Source of the DNA: Charina bottae
Lineage: Eukaryota; Chordata; Lepidosauria; Squamata; Charinaidae
Assembly: GCA_023362775.1 (NCBI GenBank)
Contig: JALMGJ010000060.1
Span: 1,188,501 to 1,252,500 of the forward strand
Length of the DNA: 64,000 bases
Direction of reading: 5' to 3'
The notes beneath the pieces are model-generated. The model made no database searches and was not told the DNA's origin. It saw nothing but the letters and a program-made list of their open reading frames with translations. The translations under genes were made by a program, and so were the position numbers. Shown piece by piece: positions 23,901-36,365 of this stretch. Within the stretch, counting starts at the first letter, position 1; each line of letters begins with the position of its first letter.

Positions 23901-26900
23901 AGGGGTACAAGGGGCAAGTCATTAATACAGTGGTATCATTGGATGAGCAGGATTGAAATCTGTAGCCCTTTCTTGAGTGGTTACTCAGAATAGCTGCATT
24001 AAGTGTATTGGAGGCTTAATGCATCTATTTGGGGAGTTGTTTTGTTTTGTTTAAAGAGAAAAAACGTGCCACTAAAAATCACAGATTTGTCACAGAACGT
24101 TGGCAGCTGGACCTTGGGGGCCGGGGGCCTCAAAATGGGACTGAACGCCACTCATGGCTTATAGGTTGCCCACCCGTGTCAAAAAGAAGATGCCAGATTA
24201 CCACCAAAGTGCTCAGAAAGAAAATTACAGTAAAGATGTACACAAAACATGGCCTTAAGTGTTATACATCAAGATACAGCCTCTCACTGATCACAGCAAT
24301 TGCACTTTCAACCTATGTCTTGATCAAAGAAGTTCTCTTTTGGGATTCTATCTCCCTCCTCTTCTCACTTTTCCCACTTGCCTGTGTCTTCAGGGTAAGA
24401 ACCTGGTCTGCCAGCTCCTCCTTTTCTTCTTTTAACAGCTTATGGATCTGGTTGGATTTGATGCGTTCGGACATGAGCTTGAAGTTGGCATCATCCTTTT
24501 CCCTCAGCTGTTGCATCAGGCGGATGTTCTGTTCTTGCATGTCTTCAAAGGCTTGGCCCGTGACATCCATTTCAGATAGCAGGGCTTCTTCCTCCTGCAA
24601 TTGAGTGGGAGATGATTTCCACCATTCCTTGATACTGTGACACAAGTAGGTGCATATGTGGGCATCTGCTAGGTGAGGATGTAAATTATGAAATTTGAGT
24701 GAAATTATCATGCAGATACAGGTAGTCCTCGTTTAGCAACCACAATTGGGACCCGCAACTCGGTCATTAAGCGTAGTGGTCGCTAAGTGAAACTGCAAAC
24801 TGTGCTTACGATCTTACTTCAGCTTTCCTTTGCTCTACAGACCTGCGAAGGTTGTAAATGTGAGGATTGGTTGAAAAGTTACCTTTTCATCACCATTGTA
24901 ACTGAACGGTTGCTGTATGAGGCAGTCACTAAGCAAGGACTACCTGCAATCTATATACTTGCTCCAGACATCAGGACTCAAACTCATAATAGTGGCATTT
25001 GCATGATTTTACCACCATAAGCATGTCATCATTACAGCATCATCAGTTTGCAGCAGATGCCACTGGCTCTACATGGGGCACTCTCTCTTTCAAATGATTC
25101 AATCGAGACTATCTGGAAAGTGATAGAAACGATTCCACTTAGGTAAGGAACGCCAACTGACAGCACATGCTGTGGTCATCTAATTTTAGATTATTTTAAT
25201 TTTCAGGCACAGGAACTAGACTTATTCTCTGGTTCTCTTACAGCAGCTTTTCTCAACTTGGTGCCCTCCAGAATTCCTGGGGATGGGAAGTTGTAGTGTC
25301 AAGACATTTGAAAGGTACCAGATTGGGAAAACTGCCGTACAGTATTAAAAAAAAAATAACTATTGGGAGCATCTAGATTTTTTTGGTTTATTGACATATA
25401 ATGTAACTAAACCAATTAATTAATTAATTTAAACTGTCTAATTTGGTACATCCTGGATTCTATCTTTTCTGATAATTATACATATAATTTAGCACAAATA
25501 GCTGTGGTGCTGGAGAAGACTCTTGAGAGTCCCTTGGACTGCAAGGAGGTCAAATCAGTCAATCCTAAAGGAAATCAACCCTGACTGCTCATTGGAAGGA
25601 CAGATACTGAAGCTGAAGCTCAAGTACTTTGGCCACCTAATGCGAAGAGAGGACTCACTGGAAAAGACCCTGATGCTGGGAAAGACTGAAGGCAAAAGGA
25701 GAAGGGGACGGCAGAGGATGAGATGGTTAGATAGCATCACCGATGTAATGAACATGAATTTGAGTAAACTCCGGGAGACAGTGGAGGACAGAAAGGCCTG
25801 GCGTGCTATGGTCCATGAGGTCACGAAGAGTCGGACACGACTAAACGACTGAACAACAACAACAAAAATACATTTCCCTAGCTAAGTAGATGACATCCAC
25901 TTGGACATGGACATCTGCAGGGGGTGGTAGGAAGAAGACAGAAAAATATCAACATTCCCATCACCTCTCATCTATTCATTTAGAAGAAACCAGAGATTTA
26001 GCATACTTGAGGAATAAGACTACCTGTTCTACTTGCCTGTCATCCATCTCATCGCTACTTCTCACCTGTTTTGCCATGGCTAGTTTCTTCTGCAAGTATT
26101 CTATCTGTTCTTCCACAGCCCGGATTTTTCGGAGAGCATCCTCGTCAGCCATCTTTTTGCTCTCTTTTTTCTCCTTATCTTCCAATTCCTTCACTCTTTG
26201 CCTTAGCTCCTCCAACTATACAAGCAGAATTGTCCAAGGAGAAAGGATTGGAAAAAAAAAGAATAGAAAATGCATATGCAATCAGTAGAGGAGGAGGATA
26301 GCTCAAAGGATCCTAAGCTTTGTTCATAATTTCTTGGAGGAAGTTCTACAAAACACGTTTTCACAAAAAGAAAGTTTGACAGATTTGCTCATTTAGCACT
26401 AGGCAGAATGCCATCTTACAAAGTTTCACAAAAAAGAGGATTCTGCATCATTCCATTGAACTGTGGCGGTTGGAGAGATAGGAAGAGGGGCCACATCACT
26501 GGCTTAACTGAGAGACCAAGAATTTGAACTGATTCCACTCCAGTTTGTGACACAAAAAGATGACGACTTGTGGCTTCTTTAGAACATTGCATCTACTTTA
26601 CGTTCATTATAAGATCAGTATATCACTAAAATCCAATAGAGCGCCAATTGGTGTGGTGGTTAAAGCACCAGGCTAGAAACCCAGGAGACCATGAGTTCTA
26701 GTCCCACCTTGGACACAAAGCCAGCTGGGTGACCTTGGGCCAGTCACTTTCTCTCAGCCCTAGGAAGGAGGCCATGGTAAACCACTTCTGAAAAACCTTG
26801 CCAAGAAAACTGCAGGGACCTGTCCAGGCAGTCTCAGAGAATCGGACACAACTGAATGGATTAAAAAAAAAAAATCCAATACCCAAATATTCTTGTTTTC

Positions 26901-29900
26901 CTGTTCTCTTCCCTCTGTTTGTTTATTCTGTGTCTTTTTAGACTGCAAGTAGAAGGCAAGTATTCTTTTTTATGGCTCTGTAAGCCAAACTAGGAGCCTT
27001 TCCAACTGACAAGCAGAATATGAATGCTTGAAATACAGAATATCAAAGGATGGACTTTAAACATTTAATGGAGATCACTTCGCTGAGACAGGAAGATCTT
27101 AAGGCTGGCAGTTCGAAGCCCGTGTGCAGATGCCGCGTGACGGGGTGAGCTCCCATCAGCTAGCCCTAGCTTCCGACGTCAGGCTCTAGCGACAAGCCGG
27201 TCGGTTAGCCCCCGTCGCAACTAAACGGATCAACCAATTACCAACTTCCGGTTGATCCGGAAAAAAGCGGACCCTGCAAAAAAGCGGGATAAATGCTAGG
27301 ATGAAGAAGACGACGACGACTTCGAAATTGACTCCAAGTTCCCAGATTGCCTTTTGGAAATCAGAATCCAATGTGGGAGAGATTAGAACAGAAAAATACT
27401 TTGGACAATATCAAACATGATTACCTCAGCTTTAGCTTTCTTCTCAGCAGCCATCAGTTGAACTTTGTCTCTCTGCTCTTTGGGAGCTGAGCGGTACATA
27501 TCTAACAACAACTTCATTTCTTTCTGGCTCTCTTGTGCCTTCCTGAGCACATTGGAAAATAAAACAGAATTTGGTAAGGGCAAAACTGTATGGCACTGTC
27601 TAGTTCAAAACAACAATTCAGCTCACTCTTCCCACCAGGTTAGGGCTTATTTATTTATTTATATTTATTTATATTTCTAACTTATATCACCGCCCATCTC
27701 CCCCAATTCCGGAGGGGACTCTGGGCGGTTTACACCAAGCCAGCAATTAAAACATATAAAATTTATAAAATAGAATACATAATTTAATTAAATATATAAG
27801 ATCCAAGAGGCTCTGATGTTAGGCTTTAAAGAACCCTATGGAGCAAGCCAACCCCAAGAGGAGCTATTACTCCCCCCATCCCAAGCGCCATGAGTGATGC
27901 TGGGGACAAAACAGAAAAAAGTCTATTCGTTTTCTTGTATAACTGTGATGGAACAAATCAACAAATGATATTGGCCCTAGATGGAGTCACAACTGGAAGC
28001 TGCAAGACCATTTCTTGCTAAGTGAAAGTTCCAAGAAGCTCAGTGTCTCAGAGGAGAAAAGCTGTGCTGCCCACCTGAAAAAATGCTGGCTGTGACATGT
28101 GATGATATGCCTTATCACCACCCCTTTGCAAATGGCCTAGAAACTACATCTCATACAGCTGAAAGGCTACTAATTGGTACTGAATGCTAGAAGCATCTCG
28201 CACAAATGCTTCATGACTTCACTGGGTTGATGTAGGCAGCCTAGAAGCAATCTGAGGTGACTTCCAGCAAATCCAGGGATGCCCTTTGGCATGTAACTAT
28301 CCCAAGTAAATTGATAATATTTGCAAAGTTTAACCCACCTTTAAAAATAAAACACTTTTCAAGATCTAGGACCCAACTTTAATCCCTCTCTATTTCTTGA
28401 TTTGACACAGTAATGTGACAGTGGGGCCACAAAATAAAAACCACCTTCAGCTATCACAGTACAACTCCCCAAGAAAAATATGCAAATCGACTTACTTAAG
28501 ATCAGCTTTCAGTTGCTTGACCAACTCAGCTTCTCTCTTCCTTCCATCATCATGTTTCCCTTTGTCCTTCTCTTTGGCAGATTCCCTCTCCTTCTCCAAC
28601 TCCTTTTGCTTCTGCTTCTCCCTTTCCCTTTCTTTCTCCTTTTCCCTTTCTCTTTCTTTTTCTTTTTCCTTCTCTTTCTCCCGTTCCCGCTCCTTTTCTC
28701 GTCTTTCCCGCTCCCGTTCTTCTTCATCTCGTTTTGCTTTAGTTTCCAAGGCATCCTCAGAGGGTCCCTTGGAGGTTGCAGCATGAGAAGGATCCTCAGC
28801 TTCCTGTTTGATCTCTGGTGGTTCCTCTTTGGTGTCCTCAGTACTGGATTGGGAGTGCAGGACAGCACTGCCGCTGCGGGAACGAGTCTGGAGCAGAAGA
28901 GCAATATATCAGGGATACTTTTGATATGGATATTTAGAAAACACCTCTTGTTCTTTCCCTTCACTTTACAGTGGTAGCCAAAACACACCAAAGCAGAGTT
29001 TTGAATATGTGTTAGGGTGGGACACTCTTTTGTTTACTCAAATGTGAACATGCAGAGATTACTGTATATTAACTTTATTGCCCTGTGTACTTGGTACATG
29101 CAAATGTTCTGTTCTGAAGATGGAACATTATGGGGAATTCTGAAATATTATGATCCAGGCATTCTGGGGGTGGTCCGGCAGTCTTCTGGAAATAAAATTT
29201 TCTGAAACAGGAAGTGTTTTGTGGTGTTCTGGATATGGTCACTGTCTGACCATTCCTGGAACGTTCAGATTCACATGGTCTGGAACAGTAACAGAACCTC
29301 CCAAAGTTCCCCAGAATGTTCTAACTCCAGAATGCAAAGTTTTATGTATACCAAGTATCTAGAGCTAGTTGCTTTTCTTCAACACTTCACTTCCTTTTCG
29401 ATAAAGTAGCCAGAGTGGAACAATTAAATCCTTTCAAGCAACTAAAACTATTTGGGTAGTAGTTTTAGGAACATTTCAAACAGGAATACTTATAAAATGA
29501 TAAATATCCAGCACTGTCTTTAAAAAAGCACAGTTGCTCTCACTCAAACACTATCCTATATGCTCTTCAGACCTGAACTGATGCACACCCCTTCTTGCTT
29601 CCAGTTTTCTCGGACAATCTTTGTTTTTCCACCTCCCTTACCTTGCTCAAGTCAGACTGAGCCTCCCTCAGCTTCCGCTTATATCTCAACACCTCCCCTT
29701 TTAGCTGGTGATTGTGGTTTTGGAGACTGCTGATGAGGTGGCGCATCTCTCGATTGATGGGGCCTACACAAAAAAATCACATGGCAACAGATGGGTTATA
29801 TCGACTTCTCCTCAAGTTTGTCATTAGTAACCCTTCCTCAGATAGACTAATTCCTAGACTAATTGTAACCAATGAAGATTTGTATTAGGGAGGAATAATA

Positions 29901-32900
29901 CAAGCCTCCAAAACAAATGAAATGTCATCTCTCAACGACCAAAAGGCCCTCTTGGACCTCTGATTATTTCCAAATATTGAAATGCCACCCACAAAGATAG
30001 TTTCAGGGTTCCACAAAGAATCACAAGAACTTTTCTTTAAAAGTAGATGATCAAGTAGCAGCCATCCTTCAAAATGGTGCCTAGGCAGGGCTTTAGCTCC
30101 TGTGATTCTAGCAATCCAATTACAAAAGGATCTATCCTGGAATAAAAAAAACATTGCAAGAGCACCCAGAAAGTGCCCTTAAAAAGCACCATGCTAAAAA
30201 AACAGAAATATTGTAATAAAATGACTTACATGCTTGGGGCTTACTTTAAAGGTCATCTAAGTTTTAAGACCAATGGCCCTTTAATGTTAAACCACAGAGA
30301 GCTGTGTCCTTGCTAAAGAGATTATCTGTGCAGGGGGTTTAGCAAAGTGAACAAGGCAGGATCTCTGTGGAAGACCTGGTGTGAAGTACCTGCTTGTTCA
30401 TTAGCTGCAAGAGTCTGTTCAAATTCAATCCGCAACATCTCATATTCCTTGCGAACCTGAGCAAGTGTGTCTTCCAGCTGAATAACCTCTGTTCGTAATT
30501 TCTTATGTAAGCTGACTTCATCCCGCTGGCAAGACAAAACAATGGTTACTGCTTTAATGCTGCCCTGATGAAGAAAGAATATAGATACTCTTTTTATAAC
30601 CATTTATTTTTTAATCCCGCCTTTATTATTTTTATAAATAACTCAAGGTGGCAAACATACCTAATACTCCTTCCTCCTCCGATTTTCCCCACAACAACCA
30701 CCCTGTGAGGTGAGTTGGGCTGAGAGTGTGTGACTGGCCCAAGGTCACCCAGCCGGCTTTCAGGCCTAAGGCGGGACTAGAACTCTCAGTCTCCTAGTTT
30801 CTAGCTCAGCACCTTAACCACTAGACCAAACTGGCTCTCTACCCAACCATAATGGGTATTCCCATAACAGGAATAATGCAGTTTAGTTGAAACACAACTA
30901 AAATGTGGTATCAGCTATTTGTCCCTGCACTTTTTATTCTAAATCCTTTCTGAGGGATTTGGCCAGAATAGCTACTTGCTATTTATCTACTGATAGCTTT
31001 TCTCTTTGCAACCTCCCTCTCATTACCCTGATGTTGACACATAGGCTTCACAGTCTCAGCTGCAAAAACATTTTCACTCTGAAATGTCCCAGGGTAGCAA
31101 GAGCCACATACCACATGAGTCTAATATTATGTATGCTAAGCTAAAGAAAGAGGCTATAGATGGATTTCACTCAATAACAGAAGTAGAGGAGTCCAAGTAT
31201 ACATGGCACTTTCTCTGGCAGAGAGAAAGAAGTCAATACATAAACTCTGCTGTTTACAGACATGCTGGAGCTCAATAAGACTTACAAACCAGAAGGGGCT
31301 GCCTTGTCTATCACACCAAGTTGTGTATATCCTTTTTTAAAATAGTAATTACATTAAAAACTAATACAAACTAAAAAGAAAAAATAGAAGGTGCAGAAAG
31401 GAAGAAAAATAGAAAAATAGAAAAGGAAAAATAAGAATATAGTAAAGGAAAAGAAAAGAAATATATAAAGAAATGACTTTCCCCTTCATCATCACAAGTA
31501 TAAACAATTTTAGTAACGTATCACCTTCTCTTAAAATATAACAAAGGATCTCTTCTTCCCATATCCCATCTCTTATCTATAAACAAATCCTTAAAGCTTC
31601 GTCATTTCAGTCCTGATCAGCAAAAGTCCATTAAGAGATAACAACATATCTATTTTAATCTTGATCAAATAAACTAACTTTATATTCCTTCCTTTTACTT
31701 TTAACAATCTTGATTTTTAGTCCTGTCAAATAATGTCCTAGAACTTGATTTCTTTTCATTTTTTCTTTGTCCCTTCTCACAAAATTATTCAAAGCTTTAA
31801 CAAGCCTCTTTTGTAAATCCAATATAGGAAAATTATCCAGGTCACTCTCTTGGTTTGTTATTTGTATATCCCTTTTCATTATTAAGGCATCAGCTGGTTT
31901 CTTTTGTATGTCCAGTGTAGCATCTTTTTCCATATCATTATTGTAGCCTGTCATTTTTAAATCAACTTTCTGATCAGTCTCAATCATATCAGGTAAAACT
32001 TGTTCCTCTTCCATAACATCTTTTAAACACAGTCTATCTGGGTCCATTGTTCAAAAATACCCTTCAATATGTCCAATGTTAAAATATTTTGCTTCATTCT
32101 ATATTAGTAAGTCAAATTTAAGTGTTTTTCTCCTTTAATTGTAATCTTTAGTTCCTTCTAGTTCCCTCTAGTGTCCAACCTTCAAATCCCATCCTATCAT
32201 GTTTTTTTTAAAATAATTCGAAACAAAAGCATTTTCCCACAGGAAGGATTCTTATAATTAATTCCAAAATCTTATTTCAAATCCATCTGGACCCTTAGTC
32301 CGTTTGTAACTTTCCAAAATCAAAGTTCTAATCCCCCTTTTGCTATTTATTCCAAAAAAAAAAATTAAGTCCTTAAACTTATATTTAAAACTTCTTTCAC
32401 TAAGGATTGAAGGAAATTCACCCAGTGTTTCAGACCTGTCACTCCAAAGGCTCCTAATAGCTAAAAAGCAGTTAACTTTGCAATTTCCAAAAGTGATTAG
32501 AAAAGGAGGTATGCCAACCCATTATCCTTAAAGGCGCTGACTGTGGTTTGGGCAAGATGGCTATTCCCTCATCTCCCAGAGCTCTAAACCCACCAAAGCC
32601 TGCTGTCTTGCAGTCTCCTCGTGAGGAGCAAGTGTCTGGAGCACTTGTGGGCGATCTCAAGTCCTTTCCTTGTCCAAAGAGGAATTATGAAGAGCCGGTC
32701 TACTCGCCAACTCTTCATTCTGCCGCAGCCATTGGCTCCACCTATAGCGGCGCTGTCTTACGTTTGCCATTTCTTCCCTGGAAGTCCCAAGTTCTGTATA
32801 TCCTGACTGACCAAGATTGTTCACTGGAGATCCCAGGGACTGACACTGGAATCTTCTGATCAAATAATATGCTCTATTGCAGAGTTAAGATTCATCCCTT

Positions 32901-35900
32901 TAAAGTTAATGAATCATCTTAGTTCTCCATGCTAGAGCTGAAAAGTTCACAATCAATTTGAAGTGGCTGCTGCCAAAGACAGAATGCCTGCTGATCCATC
33001 CTCGGGCTTCAACAGCTTTTATTTTTAGCTAATCGCTTCAAAACATTTCATACTCATATACAGTATGTTATAATCACACTCATACTCAACATAGGAAATC
33101 TCAATTAACCGGGGGCCATTTCACGGACTCCATCATCAATCACAGCACTTCTCTTTTAATCTTACATCAGTTGCAAGCTTTCCACATGGGAACTACACCT
33201 CTTACTCTTAGGAGAACACTCTGAAATACAGAAGGCAATAAAGTAAAATCTCCCTCTACTTCTGGTGATTCCATGGACATGCCCATTTTCTTGGCATAAG
33301 TGGTTTGCCATCGCTTTCTTCAGGGATGTTTTTTCAGCTTCACAGTCTAGCCTACAGCCCTGGCATTCCCTGGTGCTCCCCCATCCATGTCTGACTGTGC
33401 TTAGCTTTCTGAAATTGCCTTTTAAACCAGCCTCTCCATAAACTGGGTCCCTAGATATTTTGGGGCACAACTCTCATTATCCCTGACCAGGGATAGCTGA
33501 GACTAATAGGAGTTACTGTCCAGAACATTTGGAATGAGCAAAGCTGAGAAAGATTGAACACTCACATTCTTATCGTTTCAGGTCAAAGAAAGAGACACAA
33601 AGGGAGAAAGCCATTACCTCAATGAGTTCCACCTGGCGCTGGTGAGTACTTCGGGTACCATGTAGCAGAGTGCGGGCTTCATCCAGCTGTGATTTTAACT
33701 GGAGGCTTTCATTATATAACACAGAGAATTGGGACTGCATGCAACGGTATTCTGGAGTTTCCTTCACTACCTCTTCCACTGCCCGTCTTAGATCCACCTA
33801 TATGGGCCCATGAAAGGGAAGAGAAGTGATTCATTTATATTTGGTAGAAGTAAAGACAAGAAAAAATGCAGTCAACACAAAGACTGTCCCCAGTCTGAAA
33901 GCTAGGCTTAAGTATTACCCTTTCATTCATAACAACAAAGACAATCTTTGGAACCAAATCCAGCTTTCCTAGGCAGCCTTTCCAATGCTGTTATTAAAAT
34001 AAAATTTAGATCAAGCTTTTACATAAAATCCCAAATGAAGATACTAAAAAAGAGAACAATAAACCATGAAACTTGGCAATATAATCTGAAACTACACATA
34101 CAGTAGTTCTTGGATTAAAGTATCTGTTTGTAACCTTGGTTCACACTAACAATTGTCTTTATCAGTGTTTCTCAATCTTGGCAACTTGAAAATGTGTGGA
34201 CTTCAAGCTGCCAAGGTTGAGAAACATTGGTCAATATGAAGAAAGCCAGCTCTAGGTTTGTTTCTTCAACTGACTGATGCCCACAGAACAAAATGTGCTG
34301 GGACCCAGTTATTTTTCAGTTTTATGGCATTGCTGAAACCATGGCACCCCAAAGGCACCCCAATGTATTTACCCCAAGAGCAACAAGTTTGCAACATTGC
34401 CATTTCCCCAAAGAGTTGCTCTGAATGCCTGATATTTATAGAGAGCTGACATTATTTTACATTATTTGAGTGATGTCACCTATTGAATGCTGTGACTATA
34501 ACACAGAAACAAGGTTAAAGTTTCAAGAAGCTTTCAACTGATCAACTGGATAATCAGTTTGTTCTTCCAACTATATATTCCATGCAATAAAATATTTATT
34601 AGGACATGTCCCCAACTTCAAGGGACATTTATTAAGCTGTTGTAGAAATCATCTAAAGCAGCTGAATGATGTTAATATCTTAGATTTTGTGTTTTTATTT
34701 TCCCAAGTAAAATCAAAACACACAACACACCTAGGATATCCATATATACAATCTGTTCATGTGTATTTTGGGCATCCTTTAAGAAGAACTAAGCAGATGG
34801 GCACTATGAGAATACTGTTTTATTGTATTTTAATGATTATTTATTCTTGTTTTTATTGTAAATCACCCAGATACTTGAGTGAGATGGGCGCTGACTAAAT
34901 TTGAAGTATAAATAAATAAATATAAATAAATAAATACATGATTCAACAGCCAAAGCTAAGCAAATCTGAGGGAATATCAGTGACTAGATGGAAGGGTGCT
35001 TCGAAACCTTAACTATCCTGCTTTCAGCTGAGTGAAGATAAATATTTTTCTTACATTTTAAGATATATTATAACCTTACATTATAATGTATATTAATACA
35101 TAATATTAAATAATGTATGTATTAATCTTGCCATTAGGAATCTGTTTTTATTTTGGAACAATACATCACAGTAATATTCAAGATAAGAAAGACAAAGTAT
35201 GTTTCTAATATCTCCAGTTTGCTTTATTAGCCCAGAGGGGGGCAGCACTGCACCAAACAAACCTGCTACTATACATAACTATAACAATTACGATTAAGCT
35301 AATATACTAAAATGGACACAAAATGAGGAGAATGTGGAGATGTACACACTTGCAATACTTTTTTTAAAAAAATGGCTGGGATGTAATGGTGAGCTAGGAC
35401 AATAAATCAAAGCAAGTTATGTCTGCTGAATTCCGTCCATACCCTAGACTTGGGGGGTACAATTTATAGCTCAAAGGCTATACCAGGTTTTGTATGTCAT
35501 GTTGAGGGCTGTACTCCAAAAGAGAAGGGCTTCAGAATTTTTAAGGGATTAAATGGGTGCCTTAACCATCTGCTAGGCTTTAAGCTCCACAAAACCTACC
35601 AAAGTTTCCCAAAATGTGAAAAAAGGACCAATTGATTGGTGCCACTTAGATATGGGAGGGTTCAAGGTACCATAAAAGTGATGCTGGCAGGCTGCATGTG
35701 GCCCCTGGACACAAGTTTTGCATCTCTGCCCTACATTCAGGGCATGTCCATTTTGACAAATAATATTGAACTCCAGCCTAGGCAGGAAACTGCTTGCTAT
35801 AATTTTATTCTGACCTTGGGTTCTTCTAGTAAACTAGGAAGGTAATCATTCCTTTTGATACTTGGAACAATTCATCATTCACAACCTTCCCCTTGAGATC

Positions 35901-36261
35901 TGACAGGCCCCTACCCTTTTAACCTTCCAGAAAGCACTTAAGAACTGGCTTTTCCCCCAATGTTGGGAAAGGGTAAGGTCAGAGTGGAGGAGAATGTTAT
36001 GGACTGCGCTGGGGAAGTTCAGTTGCAGCACCAGGTTTTTCTGGTTTTGGTTTTATTGTTTTCTGTTTTTACTGTTTATATTGTTTTATTCTTGGGCTGT
36101 GAGCCGCCCAGAATTTGGTTTTAAGATGGGCGGCCATACAAATGTGTTCTCTCTCTCTCTCTCTCCCCTGGCCCTCCCCACTATACAAATACAATGGTCT
36201 GCCCTTTATGGTAGCTGCTTTGGTTAGAAATGGCAACCTTCAGCTCCAAGAGCTTTGCTTT

Positions 36262-36325
<64 letters not shown>

Positions 36326-36333
36326 TTCTTTTT

Positions 36334-36365
<32 letters not shown>

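Larger units (their letters stand above)
24595..26065 (-). other. RNF20: RNF20 intron between exons 15 and 16
   Basis: It holds the MITE 24719-24946, a short hAT-like MITE remnant (about 25246-25340, ends like CTTTTCTCAACTTGG) and a Bov-B 3' end (25503-25865). Nothing else is recognised. Confidence 0.75.
30526..33617 (-). other. RNF20: RNF20 intron between exons 10 and 11
   Basis: 3.1 kb, mostly repeats: Sauria-type SINE 30607-30840, L1-like remnant 31310-32873, 5S-derived SINE 33248-33420. The parts 30845-31300 and 32880-33240 show no recognised feature. Confidence 0.75.

Noticed and set aside
28415..28991. Ser/Phe-rich and Lys-rich open frames around RNF20 exon 13
   Set aside because: They are shadows of the purine-rich coding exon on the other strand or in other frames.
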